The notes below the pieces were generated by a model that saw only the letters and a program-made list of their open reading frames with translations, was not told where the DNA came from and made no database searches. A program made the position numbers and the translations under genes. Below are positions 48,615-58,396 of a DNA stretch of 64,000 nucleotides, piece after piece. Numbering within the stretch: position 1 is the stretch's first letter; every line of letters starts with the position of its first letter. The DNA comes from DATATB01 sp036268995 (GTDB lineage Bacteria; Planctomycetota; Planctomycetia; Pirellulales; PNKZ01), in NCBI GenBank assembly GCA_036268995.1, contig DATATB010000036.1, positions 62,001-126,000 of the forward strand, given 5' to 3'.

Positions 48615-50054
48615 ATGAAGCTCTCTTGGTTCGCCTGCATCGTTCTGGCCACGAGCACCGGCGCCGCGGTCGCCGCGACACCCAAACCCAACATCGTGTT
48701 CATCCTGGCTGATGACCTGGGCTATGGCGACGTGGGCTGCTATGGGCAGACGAAGATCAAGACGCCGAATATCGACCGCATGGCCGCCGAAGGGATGCGG
48801 TTTACGAACTTCTACTGCGGCGCGGCGGTCTGCGCGCCCAGCCGCTGCACGCTGATGACCGGGAAACATCTCGGCCACGCCACGATTCGCGACAACATGC
48901 AACGCGAGCCGGGCGCCGAAGGCCAGCACGCCATGCAACCGGGCACCGTCACCGTGGCGCAACTGCTGAAAAGTGCCGGCTACACCACCGCCATCGTCGG
49001 CAAGTGGGGACTCGGCATGCCGGTGGATCACAGCAGCCCGCTCGGTTACGGCTTCGACCATCACTACGGCTATCTCTGCCAAGGCATGGCGCACACGTAT
49101 TATCCGCCTTACCTGTGGCGCGACGACAAGCAGGAGCTGCTGCCCGGCAATCCCGACTACTCATACGGCAGCGTGGGCAAAGGCCGATCCGGCCTGATCG
49201 AGCCTTCCGGCAAGCTCTATTCGCACGATCTCATGGCCAATGACGCGCTGGCCTGGGTGGCCCAGCACCAGCGCGAGCCGTTCTTCCTCTACTTGGCCTT
49301 CACCATCCCGCACTTGTCGCTGCAAGTGCCGGAGGACTCGCTCGCCGAATACCGCGGCCAGTGGCCCGAGACGCCGATGACCACATCCAAGCATTACGCC
49401 AACCACTCCACGCCGCGGGCTGCCTACGCCGCCATGATCACGCGCATGGACCGCGACATCGGCCGGCTGATGGCCGAGCTCAAGAAACTCGGCCTCGATG
49501 ACAATACGCTGGTATTTTTCGGCAGCGACAACGGCGCCGTCTTCCCCATCGCGGGCACCGATCCCCAGTTTTTCCACAGCAACGGCAATCTGCGCGGCTA
49601 CAAGCAGGACCTGTACGATGGCGGCATTCGCACGCCGTTCATCGCCCGTTGGCCCGGTCACATCAAGGCCGGCACGACCAGCGACCTGGTCGGCGCGTAT
49701 TGGGACATGCTGCCAACCTTGTGCGACATCGCTGGCACGAAACCGCCGGCCGACATCGACGGCTTGAGCATCGCCCCCACGCTGCTGGGCGAGCCGGGTC
49801 AAAAGCGACACGAGTATCTGTACTGGGAATACGAGAGCGCCGGCCGGGCGCAGGCGGTGCGGTTCGGCGATTGGAAAGCGGTCCGCAACCACGTCAACAA
49901 ATCGCCCAACTCGACGCCCGAGCTTTACAATCTGGCCAGCGACCCAAGCGAGTCGAAGAACGTCGCGGCCGAGAATCCCGACGTGGCTGCGAAAGCCGCC
50001 GCCTACATGAAGGCCGCCCACACTCCGAGTTGGGAACCGAAGTGGGATTTTTGA
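48615..50054 (+). CDS. Sulfatase (arylsulfatase A-like), secreted
   Basis: The ATG at 48615 follows GAAGGAG and opens a signal peptide (MKLSWFACIVLATSTGAAVA). The 479-residue product has metal ligands ILADDLGYGDVGCYG (Asp33-Asp34), the formylglycine motif CAPSRCTLMTGKH (Cys73-Ala-Pro-Ser-Arg77), IVGKWGLGMPVD near 134 and VFFGSDNGAVFP with the second metal pair near 300. It is more arylsulfatase-A-like than the first sulfatase, which has CSPTR and GKWHVG. It is divergent from the caspase-like gene and stands outside the glycan operon. The substrate is not known. Confidence 0.94.
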   Translation: MKLSWFACIVLATSTGAAVAATPKPNIVFILADDLGYGDVGCYGQTKIKTPNIDRMAAEGMRFTNFYCGAAVCAPSRCTLMTGKHLGHATIRDNMQREPGAEGQHAMQPGTVTVAQLLKSAGYTTAIVGKWGLGMPVDHSSPLGYGFDHHYGYLCQGMAHTYYPPYLWRDDKQELLPGNPDYSYGSVGKGRSGLIEPSGKLYSHDLMANDALAWVAQHQREPFFLYLAFTIPHLSLQVPEDSLAEYRGQWPETPMTTSKHYANHSTPRAAYAAMITRMDRDIGRLMAELKKLGLDDNTLVFFGSDNGAVFPIAGTDPQFFHSNGNLRGYKQDLYDGGIRTPFIARWPGHIKAGTTSDLVGAYWDMLPTLCDIAGTKPPADIDGLSIAPTLLGEPGQKRHEYLYWEYESAGRAQAVRFGDWKAVRNHVNKSPNSTPELYNLASDPSESKNVAAENPDVAAKAAAYMKAAHTPSWEPKWDF

Positions 50055-50104
50055 GCCCAAGCAGCCGAGTTTCCGATTCAGGAACACTGATCGGCGCTAA
50101 TTGG

Positions 50105-50122
50105 CACTAATAAAAATTAGTG
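50105..50122. terminator. AT-rich hairpin between convergent genes
   Basis: cactaat-aaaa-attagtg makes a 7-bp stem with an A4 loop, followed by two more copies of attagtg-like sequence (about 50126-50140). It lies between the convergent sulfatase and rarD genes and could serve either transcript weakly. Confidence 0.4.
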
Positions 50123-50153
50123 GAGATTAGTGCAGATTAGCGTTCCTTTCCGG

Positions 50154-51131
50154 TTATCGCCGCCGAACCGTGCGCACGGCGTCGGTGATGTAGAGCACCA
50201 CGGCGATCCAGATCAACGGAAACGCCAGGCGATGGCTGGCGGTAAACGGCTCGCCGAACAGCAGCAGCGCCACGCCGACCTGCATCGTCGGCGTCAGGAA
50301 TTGCAGGAAGCCCAGCGTTGTCATTCGCAAGCGACGCGCGGCGGCGGCGAAGCTTACCAGCGGCACGGTCGTGATCGGGCCGGTGGCCAATAGCAGCCAG
50401 TCGCGCTCGAAGTCGAAGGCGGTGGACGTGCCGGTGCTGGTCGCGCTCAGGTATCCCAAGTACGCCAGGGCCGCCGGCGCCAGAAACAACGTTTCGACGA
50501 ACAGCCCGACCAGGGCGTCGGCGGCGACCACTTTTCGCACCAGGCCGTACAGCGAGAACGACGCTACCAATGAGATGGCGATCCACGGCACTTCGCCGCC
50601 ATGGATCGTGAGCACGACCACACCCGCGGCCGCCGCCACCAGCGCGACGATTTGCAGCCGCCGCAAGCGCTCGCCAAGCACCAGCACGCCCAACAGTACG
50701 TTGGCCAGCGGCGTAATGAAGTAGCCCATTCCGGCTTGCACGACCTGCTCGATGCTGACGGCGTAAATGTACGTGCACCAATTGCTGGCGATCAGCAGGG
50801 TGCTAATCGTCAGCAGCAGGCACGCGCGGCGGTTGGCCAGCACGGCCCGCACCGCGGCGCCCCGCTTGCATAAGATAATCGTCGCCAGCAGGATGACGAA
50901 CGACCACCAGGCGCGATGCGCCAGAATGGCCAGCAGCGGAACTCCATCGAGCAGCCGAAAGAAGAGCGGGATCACGCCCCACAGGCCATACGCCGTCACG
51001 CCCAGCGCGAAGCCTGCCGGCGTATCCTCGTCCGGCTTTTCAGCGATGGAACTCAAGAGCGGACCTGGGGGCAAGTCAACCGGCGAACCTGGTAATCGCG
51101 GCAATCCTAGCCTCCTGGGCCAGGATTCCAA
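50154..51131 (-). CDS. rarD: EamA-family transporter, RarD type
   Basis: A 325-residue inner-membrane protein with ten hydrophobic helices in two EamA halves. The RarD marks are ALGVTAYGLWGVIPLFFRLLDGVP, AHRAWWSFVILLATIILC, SNWCTYIYAVSIEQVVQAGMGYFITPLANVLLGVLVLGERL near residue 120-160, and GFLQFLTPTMQVGVALLLFGE near 280. RarD proteins have been linked to chloramphenicol resistance and in general move small metabolites, but the substrate is unknown. The first ~35 residues before the first helix are Pro-rich and perhaps not translated; the real start is uncertain. Confidence 0.88.
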   Translation of the reverse strand: MESWPRRLGLPRLPGSPVDLPPGPLLSSIAEKPDEDTPAGFALGVTAYGLWGVIPLFFRLLDGVPLLAILAHRAWWSFVILLATIILCKRGAAVRAVLANRRACLLLTISTLLIASNWCTYIYAVSIEQVVQAGMGYFITPLANVLLGVLVLGERLRRLQIVALVAAAAGVVVLTIHGGEVPWIAISLVASFSLYGLVRKVVAADALVGLFVETLFLAPAALAYLGYLSATSTGTSTAFDFERDWLLLATGPITTVPLVSFAAAARRLRMTTLGFLQFLTPTMQVGVALLLFGEPFTASHRLAFPLIWIAVVLYITDAVRTVRRR

Positions 51132-51305
51132 AGGGGCAAACTACTGAGCGTTCCCGGCCCTTGGAGGTTCGCGCGGCATCGGTCATGTAACCAGGCCGGC
51201 TCGCTGTTTTGACGCTGTTGCAGGCGATGGTACAATCGGGGTCCACCAGTAACTTCCTGCCCTACTCGATTTGCCCAGCAGCCCTGCTGACCTTGTCGGC
51301 CGCGG

Positions 51306-54300
51306 ATGTGGGCCAGTCCTCACGACGCGATGCAAGCCCCCATGAGCCGTAGCGCATCCCTGCCGATTCGTGTTTGTTCGCCACGTGCGTCGGCCTGGAT
51401 GGTTCACGCTCTGCTGGCCATGATTCTCGGCAGTTCGGCAACGGCCGAAGAGCCGCTGCAGTATGACCGAGACATTCGGCCGATTCTGTCGAACAACTGC
51501 TTTAATTGCCATGGCCCCGATCGCGAGGCGCGGCAGGCGGAGCTGCGGCTGGACGTGCGCGACGAAGCGCTCGAGCCGGCCGAGTCGGGCAAGCCGGCCA
51601 TCGTGCCGGGCAAGCCCGATCAAAGCGAATTGGTGCGCCGCGTCCTGACCGACGATGCGGACGAGTGGATGCCGCCGCCAGATTCGCACAAGCAATTGAC
51701 CTCGCGTCAGAAAGATTTGCTTCGCCGCTGGGTGCAAGCAGGCGCCGTGTATCAAACCCATTGGCTGTATGCTCCGCTCGTGCGGCCGCGCGTGCCGAAA
51801 ACGCGGCAGGCCGGCAACCGCAACCCGATCGATGCGTTTGTGCGATCACAGTTAGAGGCCAAACAGATTGCGTCGGCCGCCGAAGCCGACCGCGTCATGC
51901 TGCTTCGGCGGCTGAGTCTCGATCTGATCGGCTTGCCGCCCACGCCCGCTGAAGTCGCGTCGTGGCTGGCCGATACGAGCGAAAACGCTTATGAAAAGCA
52001 GGTCGACCGGTTGCTCGATTCGCCGCATTTTGGCGAGCGGATGGCCGTGTGGTGGCTGGACGTGGCACGGTTCACCGACACGGTCGGTTTTCACGGCGAT
52101 CAACTCCAGCGGATTTTTCCGTATCGCGACTATGTCATCGATGCCTTCAATCGCAACAAGCCGTTCGACGAGTTCACGGTCGAGCAGTTGGCCGGCGACC
52201 TGCTGCCGCATCCGACAACCGAGCAGCTTGTGGCCACCGGCTTCAACCGGCTGAACATGATGACGCGCGAAGGCGGCGCGCAGGCCAAGGAGTATCTGGC
52301 CAAGTACGGAGCCGAGCGCGTGCGAACGGTGGGCACCACGTGGCTCGGTTCGACGCTGGGCTGCTGCGAGTGCCACGATCATAAGTTCGATCCGTTCACG
52401 GCCCGCGATTTTTATTCGCTGCAAGCCTTCTTTGCCGACGTCAAGCAATACGGCTATTACGCCGACGCGGGCTACTCGCGCAATCCCGAGCTGAAAGGCT
52501 TTGGCAACGAGCATCCGTTCCCGCCTGAGATCAACGTGCCCAGCCCGTACCTCCAGCGGCGCCAGGCCCAGCTCGAAAGCCAGGTCGATCGGCTGATACA
52601 ATCGCGGGCGGCGCAGCTCAAGGCCGATCCCAAACAGCTTGCCGCGTACCAGGCGTGGCTGGCAACCTGCCGCGAGTTTCTCAAAACGAACCCGGACGGC
52701 TGGGAAACGCCGACTTTGGCGGCCAGCGACTCGCCCCTGGTGGCCGAACTGTTGCCCGGCGGAAAACCGGCGCCAAAGAAGCCGCCGCAAAAAGGCGCGG
52801 CAAAAGATCAGCCGCCCGAAATCAATCCGCTGCGGATCGGAAACGATGGCGTGGTGCATCCGGCCGCGAAATCACCGGCCGGCAGCAAGCTGCGGCTCGA
52901 GTTGCGGCCGCGGCTGCGGCAGATTGCGTCGCTGCGGCTGGAGCTGGTTCCCGACGCGCCCGGCCGCGATGCGGTCATGCCGAAGTTGCCCGCTCAGATG
53001 ATTCGCGTTTCGGCCGCCATTCGACCGGCCAAGGGCAAGCAGCGACCGCTCGGCTTTTATTTTGCCGATGCGGACTCGAAGGAGAGCCGCTACTCAGGCA
53101 TGACCGAAGCCACGGGCGTGACTGGTGGCTGGTCGACTTCGGCCAGGCACGAGCAGGAAAAGCAGACGTCGGTGTGGCTGTTGAATCCGCCGATCACGCT
53201 GGCCAAGGGCGAGTCGCTGGTCCTGACCATCGACGCAGCGCAGACGATTGTTCCCTTGCGCCTGAGCCTGGCCCCGCTAGCTCCGCGGCTGTCGCGCTGG
53301 GCGCCGGGCGATGCTGGGTGGACCACATTTGCCGCGAGCTTGCCAAAAGACGCCGATCAGCCGGCCGCCGTCGCGGCGTACTTCCGCAGCACGGGCATGG
53401 ATCGTGCGCTGTTCGACGAGTATTTGAAGCTGGGCCGGCAGATCATCGATTGCCGCCACGGCAAGGCTTGGACGATGGTCACCGTGCCCGTCGCGCCGCT
53501 CACCATCCGCGTGTTGCCGCGCGGCAACTGGCAGGACGAAAGTGGCCCGGTGGTCGAGCCGGCCGTGCCGCATTTTCTGCCGGCCGGAGGTTTGCCCGAG
53601 AATCGCCGGCTGACGCGGCTGGACCTGGCGCAGTGGCTCTGCTCGGATCCCAACCCGGTCATGCCGCGCGCCGTGATGAACCGGCTGTGGAAGCAGTTCT
53701 TTGGCAACGCGCTATCGAGCGTGGTCGATGATCTGGGTGCACAGGGCGAGCCGCCGTCGCATCCCGAACTGCTCGATTGGCTGGCCGTCGAGTTTCGCGC
53801 AAGCGGCTGGGACTTGAAGCACATGATCAAGCTGATCGTCATTAGCCACACGTATCGGCAAGGTTCGAGCCTGCGGCGCGACCTGTGGGAAATCGATCCG
53901 GCCAATCGGCTGCTCGCATCGCAGAACCCGCGGCGGCTAGATGCGGAGTTCGTCCGCGACAACGCTTTGGCAATCGCGGGACTCTTGGATTTCGAGATCG
54001 GCGGCCCGAGCGTCAAGCCGTATCAGCCGCCGGACTATTACGCCAACTTGCAGTTCCCCAACCGCGACTATGTTGCCGATACCGACCAGCGGCAGTGGCG
54101 GCGCGGAGTTTACATGCACTGGCAACGGACGTTCCTGCATCCGATGCTGGCGAATTTTGATGCCCCGGCCCGCGAAGAATGCACCGCCAACCGCGTGTGC
54201 TCCAACACGCCGCAACAAGCGTTGACGCTATTGAACGATCCGACGTTTGTCGAAGCCGCGCGAGTCCTCGCCGCGCGGATTCTCAACGAAACCGGCTTGG

Positions 54301-54551
54301 ACGATGCGGCCCGGCTCGACCTGGCGTATCGCCTGGCGCTGGCCCGGCCTGCGCGGGCGAAGGAGCGTGCGTCACTGCTAAAATTCCTGGGGACGCAACG
54401 CGAGCACTTCCGCTCGAACCCGGCCGACGCGAAGAAAATCGTGCGTATCGGGCTGGCTCCACCGAGCCGTTTGGACCCGGTCGAACATGCCGCCTGGACC
54501 CAGCTGGCGCGGGTGATTCTGAATCTGCAAGAAACCATCACAAGGTATTGA
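51306..54551 (+). CDS. PSCyt1-DUF1549-DUF1553 protein (planctomycete cytochrome-like)
   Basis: The 1081-residue exported protein starts with a signal region (alternatives at 51330 or 51342). A PSCyt1 domain has the heme motif NNCFNCHGPDREARQ (CxxCH, about 62-66) and IVPGKPDQSELVRRV. DUF1549 follows (NPIDAFVRSQLEAKQI, RRLSLDLIGLPPTPAEV, VDRLLDSPHFGERMAVWWLDVARF and GCCECHDHKFDPFTARDF, a second Cys-rich heme-like site). After a variable middle (about 450-740, including a Pro/Lys-rich stretch) comes DUF1553 (RLTRLDLAQWLCSDPNPVMPRAVMNRLWKQFFG, ANRVCSNTPQQALTLLNDP). Such proteins are thought to be outer electron-carrier/glycan-modifying complexes with the DUF1501 partner, encoded three bases downstream. 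Confidence 0.95.
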   Translation: MWASPHDAMQAPMSRSASLPIRVCSPRASAWMVHALLAMILGSSATAEEPLQYDRDIRPILSNNCFNCHGPDREARQAELRLDVRDEALEPAESGKPAIVPGKPDQSELVRRVLTDDADEWMPPPDSHKQLTSRQKDLLRRWVQAGAVYQTHWLYAPLVRPRVPKTRQAGNRNPIDAFVRSQLEAKQIASAAEADRVMLLRRLSLDLIGLPPTPAEVASWLADTSENAYEKQVDRLLDSPHFGERMAVWWLDVARFTDTVGFHGDQLQRIFPYRDYVIDAFNRNKPFDEFTVEQLAGDLLPHPTTEQLVATGFNRLNMMTREGGAQAKEYLAKYGAERVRTVGTTWLGSTLGCCECHDHKFDPFTARDFYSLQAFFADVKQYGYYADAGYSRNPELKGFGNEHPFPPEINVPSPYLQRRQAQLESQVDRLIQSRAAQLKADPKQLAAYQAWLATCREFLKTNPDGWETPTLAASDSPLVAELLPGGKPAPKKPPQKGAAKDQPPEINPLRIGNDGVVHPAAKSPAGSKLRLELRPRLRQIASLRLELVPDAPGRDAVMPKLPAQMIRVSAAIRPAKGKQRPLGFYFADADSKESRYSGMTEATGVTGGWSTSARHEQEKQTSVWLLNPPITLAKGESLVLTIDAAQTIVPLRLSLAPLAPRLSRWAPGDAGWTTFAASLPKDADQPAAVAAYFRSTGMDRALFDEYLKLGRQIIDCRHGKAWTMVTVPVAPLTIRVLPRGNWQDESGPVVEPAVPHFLPAGGLPENRRLTRLDLAQWLCSDPNPVMPRAVMNRLWKQFFGNALSSVVDDLGAQGEPPSHPELLDWLAVEFRASGWDLKHMIKLIVISHTYRQGSSLRRDLWEIDPANRLLASQNPRRLDAEFVRDNALAIAGLLDFEIGGPSVKPYQPPDYYANLQFPNRDYVADTDQRQWRRGVYMHWQRTFLHPMLANFDAPAREECTANRVCSNTPQQALTLLNDPTFVEAARVLAARILNETGLDDAARLDLAYRLALARPARAKERASLLKFLGTQREHFRSNPADAKKIVRIGLAPPSRLDPVEHAAWTQLARVILNLQETITRY

Positions 54552-54554
54552 GCC

Positions 54555-56003
54555 ATGCATGCCGGCGGTTTCGATTCACGTGCCCTGCCCCAGCATCTCT
54601 GTCGCCGGGCGTTTCTGTCGCAGTCGGCCTACGGCCTGGGAGGCATGGCCTTGGCGTCGCTGCTCGATCCCAGCCTGGTAGGCGCGGCCACGTCGCAGCC
54701 GCAGGACCGGCCGCGCGGCGTCGTGCATCCGCCGCATTTTCCGGTGCGGGCCAAGCGCATCATCCATCTGTGCATGGCCGGCGGGCCTTCGCATCTGGAG
54801 ACGCTGGACTGGAAACCGGAACTCAAGCGGCTCGATGGCCAGCCGTTTCCCGAGTCGTTCACCAAGGGCCAGCAACTGGCCCAATTGCAAAACGCGGTGC
54901 TCAAAGCCCGGGGAGCGTTTTGCACGTTTCACAAGCACGGCGACTCGGGCGTCGAAATCTCGGACCTGTTTCCGCACATCGGCAAAATCGCCGACGAGTT
55001 GTGTGTCGTCCGCTCGATGCAGACCGAACAGATCAATCACGACACGGCCCACGCTTTCATGAACGCCGGCTCGATCATCAAGGGGCGGCCGAGCATGGGT
55101 TCGTGGCTGCTCTACGGACTGGGAGCCGAAACGGACGAGCTGCCGGGCTTTGTCGTCATGACCTCGGCGGGCAAGACGGGCCAGCAGCCGGTTTCGGCCC
55201 GACAATGGTCGGCCGGATTTTTGCCGAGCAAGTTCCAGGGCATCCAATTCCAGTCCAAGGGCGACGCCGTGCACTACCTCGGCAGCCCCGAAGGCGTGTG
55301 CCAGAGCGCGCAGCGGCAAGTGATCGAAGAGATTCAACGCCAGAACGGTTTGCTGGCCGAAACGCGCGTCGACCCTGAGATCGAGACCCGCATCGCCCAG
55401 TACGAGTTGGCCTTCCGGATGCAAAGCTCGGTGCCCAGCCTCACCGACATGAGCCGCGAGCCGAAGCACATTCTCGACATGTACGGCGTCAATCAGCCGG
55501 GCGACGGCAGTTTTGCCTCGAACTGCCTGCTGGCCCGCCGGCTGGCCGAGCGCGGCGTGCGGATGATCCAACTCTATCATCGGGCCTGGGACCATCACGG
55601 CAATATCGCCGGCGGCATGCTGGCCGCGGCGGCCGACGTCGACAAACCCGTTGCCGCGCTCATCCGGGATCTCAAGCAGCGCGACCTGCTCGACGACACG
55701 CTGATTCTGTGGGGCGGCGAATTCGGCCGCACGCCGATGGGCCAGGGCACGGGCCGCGATCATCACATTCTCGGCTTCAGCGTCTTCATGGCCGGCGGCG
55801 GCATCAAGGCCGGCACTACGTACGGCGCCACGGACGAACTCGGCTACAAGGCCGTCGAGAACGTCGTGCAAGTGGCCGATCTGCACGCCACGATCCTGTA
55901 TTTGATGGGCATCGACCACAAACGGCTGACCGTCAACTTCCAAGGTCTCGACATGCGGCTGACCGGCGTCAAAGGCAACGTCGTCCGCGGCATCGTGGCA
56001 TAG
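54555..56003 (+). CDS. DUF1501 protein, Tat-exported
   Basis: A 482-residue member of the sulfatase-fold DUF1501 family. It has a twin-arginine-like start (LCRRAFLSQSAYGLGGMALASLLDP), then AKRIIHLCMAGGPSHLETLDWKPELKRLDGQPFP, the GVEISDLFPHIGKIADELCVVRSM segment, INHDTAHAFMNAGSIIKGRPSMGSW, AERGVRMIQLYHRAWDHHGNI near residue 335 and LILWGGEFGRTPMGQGTGRDHH near 382, all family marks. DUF1501 proteins are related to alkaline phosphatase-like sulfatases but lack the formylglycine motif. It starts three bases after the DUF1553 stop; this gene pair is a planctomycete hallmark. Confidence 0.96.
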   Translation: MHAGGFDSRALPQHLCRRAFLSQSAYGLGGMALASLLDPSLVGAATSQPQDRPRGVVHPPHFPVRAKRIIHLCMAGGPSHLETLDWKPELKRLDGQPFPESFTKGQQLAQLQNAVLKARGAFCTFHKHGDSGVEISDLFPHIGKIADELCVVRSMQTEQINHDTAHAFMNAGSIIKGRPSMGSWLLYGLGAETDELPGFVVMTSAGKTGQQPVSARQWSAGFLPSKFQGIQFQSKGDAVHYLGSPEGVCQSAQRQVIEEIQRQNGLLAETRVDPEIETRIAQYELAFRMQSSVPSLTDMSREPKHILDMYGVNQPGDGSFASNCLLARRLAERGVRMIQLYHRAWDHHGNIAGGMLAAAADVDKPVAALIRDLKQRDLLDDTLILWGGEFGRTPMGQGTGRDHHILGFSVFMAGGGIKAGTTYGATDELGYKAVENVVQVADLHATILYLMGIDHKRLTVNFQGLDMRLTGVKGNVVRGIVA

Positions 56004-56160
56004 CGCGTACGTAGCGCCACCGTAGGCATCCCGCTCCGCCGGGATGCATGAAGACGGGAACACGCCTTCCCAGCGTCCAGCCGATTGGCGGATTTTCGTC
56101 TTGTCGGAGCGAGACGACTACGGTGATGTAAGTTGCCGTCTTTCGTGGAGCACAGCCCCA

Positions 56161-56718
56161 ATGTCAAGCGAACGGCAAAAGATGCTGGCCGGCGAGCTGT
56201 ACGACCCGCTGGATGCGGAACTGGTCGAGGCACGCAATCGAGCCAGGGATCTTTGCCAGGAGCTGAACGCCAGCCGTGAGACCGACCAGGAGATGCGGCG
56301 CCGAATTCTACGCGAACTGCTCGGAGCGGGCGGCGAGAGCGCGTGGATTCAGCCGCCGTTCTACTGCGACTATGGATCGAACATCCTGCTGGGCGAGCGG
56401 GTATTCTTCAATTTCAACTGCGTCGTGCTGGATGTCTGCCGGGTGACGATCGGCGACTTTACGATGTTCGGCCCCGCCGTGCAGATCTACACGGCCACGC
56501 ATCCGATGAACGCCGAACTGCGGCGAAAACAGGAGTTCAGCAAGCCGATCGAAATTGGCGCGGATGTTTGGGTCGGCGGCGGAGCGATCATTTGCCCTGG
56601 AGTGAAGATCGGCCCGCGTGCGGTGATCGGCGCCGGCAGCGTGGTGACGCGCGACATTCCCGAAGCGGTCTTCGCCGCCGGCAATCCCTGCCGCGTGATC
56701 CGCGAGATTACCGATTAA
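56161..56718 (+). CDS. Hexapeptide-repeat O-acetyltransferase (maltose/galactoside acetyltransferase type)
   Basis: The Met at 56161 gives a 185-residue product. The N-terminus (MSSERQKMLAGELYDPLDAELVEARNRARDL) is the Mac domain of maltose acetyltransferases, and the rest is a left-handed beta-helix of hexapeptide repeats: YGSNILLGERVFFNFNCVVLDVCRVTIGDFTMFGPAVQIYTATHPMN, where His in TATHP is the catalytic base, and KPIEIGADVWVGGGAIICPGVKIGPRAVIGAGSVVTRDIPEAVFAAGNPCRVIREI. It moves acetyl from acetyl-CoA to a sugar hydroxyl; the enzyme is trimeric. No transport or nod genes are near. Confidence 0.93.
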   Translation: MSSERQKMLAGELYDPLDAELVEARNRARDLCQELNASRETDQEMRRRILRELLGAGGESAWIQPPFYCDYGSNILLGERVFFNFNCVVLDVCRVTIGDFTMFGPAVQIYTATHPMNAELRRKQEFSKPIEIGADVWVGGGAIICPGVKIGPRAVIGAGSVVTRDIPEAVFAAGNPCRVIREITD

Positions 56719-56746
56719 CGGCCAGGCGATTCACGGTCGCTCCGAT

Positions 56747-58360
56747 TCAGTTTGGCTTCGGCCAATAAAAGCTCGGTCCCAGGTGTGCAATGAGCCTGTG
56801 GGCCTCGTCATGCGTGGCACTTTGGAACTGGGCGCGGATGAGATACGCTTTGGCCTCGGCGCGCCGATTGATGCGCCATAAGGCGGCCGCCGCGGCGGGG
56901 CTGGAAGGCGTGTTGACGCGCATGGTTTTCTCCAGCCAGTCGAGCGCGGCGCGATCGCCGGCAACGCGCCACAATGCTTCGGCCGTGCTGGCATTGGCAA
57001 GGCGGCTGTCGGTCCGCAGCAAGGATCGCAACGCGCTTGCGGCGGCCTTGCCGTCTGGCCCCATTTCCGCCAATGCCGGCGCGGCGTTGAGGCTGTCGGA
57101 TTTGAGCGCTTCGATCAGAATGTTTAACGATTGCGGATTGTGTCTGATGCGCCACTTAGCGAGCGCGGCCGGGACGCAAAGATCTTTGTTGGCAAGCAGC
57201 AGTTCCAGATCGGCATTGGCCGCAGGGCTGCCGATCTTTCCCAAGGCGTCGATTGCTGCCCAGCCGTTGCCGCCAGGCAACTGAGCAATCAGGTTGGGAA
57301 TTGCAGCGGCGGCCGCCGGCCCGATATTGCCCACAGCCTGGATCGTCGCAGTGTTTTCAAATGAAAATTGCGCGCGCGAGTCAAGGGCAGCCAACGATTT
57401 GACCAACAGGGGAACGGCATCCTTCGCGGCCGGCCCCATTTGTCCCAGCGCCGGAATGCACCAATACCGCAGGTTGTTATCGCCCGCCAGGCGAATCAAG
57501 CTGGGAATCGCCGCTTTGGCTGGCGGCCCGATCGCGCCCAGCAGGCGGATGCAGTTCGTCCGCACCTGGCCGTGCGGATCGCCGCCGTATGGCCCCGGAC
57601 TGTCGAGCATCCGAATCAGCGTCGGCACGACCGGCGCTGCGCGCACCCCCATCCGCTCCCGCATGAAGTCCAATAGGCCGGAGCGGCGTGGATCTTCGAG
57701 CGCCAAGAGCGACGAACAGGTGTCGAGCACCGCCGAATCGCCTCCAATGTTCCACACCGCTTGAACCGCAGCCATGCGAATTTGCGGATCGAGATCCTGT
57801 AGCTTCTTGCGAACCTCTGGCAGCGAACTGGCCGCCGCCGGCCCAACTGCCGCCAGCGCCACGAGCGACTGCCGAGCGGTCTGCCGGTTGCTCAGCATTT
57901 CGGTCAGCCGCGGGACCGCCGGCGCGGCATACGGTCCGCAAGACGACAACAGTTCCGCAGCCTCGGCACGAATATCGGGCTCTGGATCCCCGAGCACGTC
58001 GATCAATTTTGGCAGCGCGTCGGGCACGTCGAGGATGCCGATTTGCTCGTGGACCGGACAAGGCCCAAGGCAGCACCTGCCGAGGTCGATGAACGACAAC
58101 ATCGGTTGGAGCATTTTCACCGCTTCCAGCCGCCGGTCGGCGTCGTTGTCTTTCAATTGCGCGAGCAATTGGCGCAATGTCTTGTCGTACCATTGTGCAT
58201 CGTACCGCGAAACTGGCCTGTCAGCCGGCTGTCCGACTGCGACCGGTTTAAGTCGCCCGGGAACTTCTGGCCCGGCACTCGACACGTCCGGTATCCAGCC
58301 AATCAAGGTCGCTGCAAGAATCGCCAATAACGAATGAGTCGACCGCTGCCTCATATCCAT
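56747..58360 (-). CDS. Secreted HEAT-repeat protein
   Basis: The Met at 58360 starts a signal peptide (SLLAILAATLIGWIPDVSSA); the product is 537 residues. From about residue 65 on it consists of HEAT repeats of about 37 residues, for example ALPKLIDVLGDPEPDIRAEAAELLSSCGPYAAPAVPRL, then LGAIGPPAKAAIPSLIRLAGD and IQAVGNIGPAAAAAIPNLIAQL. A Cys-rich stretch (LGRCCLGPCPVHE) near residue 107 interrupts the array. HEAT arrays are protein-binding scaffolds; no enzyme domain is visible. It starts 36 bases after the stop of the next, larger HEAT protein gene, so the two belong to one operon. Confidence 0.88.
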   Translation of the reverse strand: MDMRQRSTHSLLAILAATLIGWIPDVSSAGPEVPGRLKPVAVGQPADRPVSRYDAQWYDKTLRQLLAQLKDNDADRRLEAVKMLQPMLSFIDLGRCCLGPCPVHEQIGILDVPDALPKLIDVLGDPEPDIRAEAAELLSSCGPYAAPAVPRLTEMLSNRQTARQSLVALAAVGPAAASSLPEVRKKLQDLDPQIRMAAVQAVWNIGGDSAVLDTCSSLLALEDPRRSGLLDFMRERMGVRAAPVVPTLIRMLDSPGPYGGDPHGQVRTNCIRLLGAIGPPAKAAIPSLIRLAGDNNLRYWCIPALGQMGPAAKDAVPLLVKSLAALDSRAQFSFENTATIQAVGNIGPAAAAAIPNLIAQLPGGNGWAAIDALGKIGSPAANADLELLLANKDLCVPAALAKWRIRHNPQSLNILIEALKSDSLNAAPALAEMGPDGKAAASALRSLLRTDSRLANASTAEALWRVAGDRAALDWLEKTMRVNTPSSPAAAAALWRINRRAEAKAYLIRAQFQSATHDEAHRLIAHLGPSFYWPKPN

Positions 58361-58396
58361 GTTTCTTGCACCTCCCGATTCGTCCCAACCGCTCAA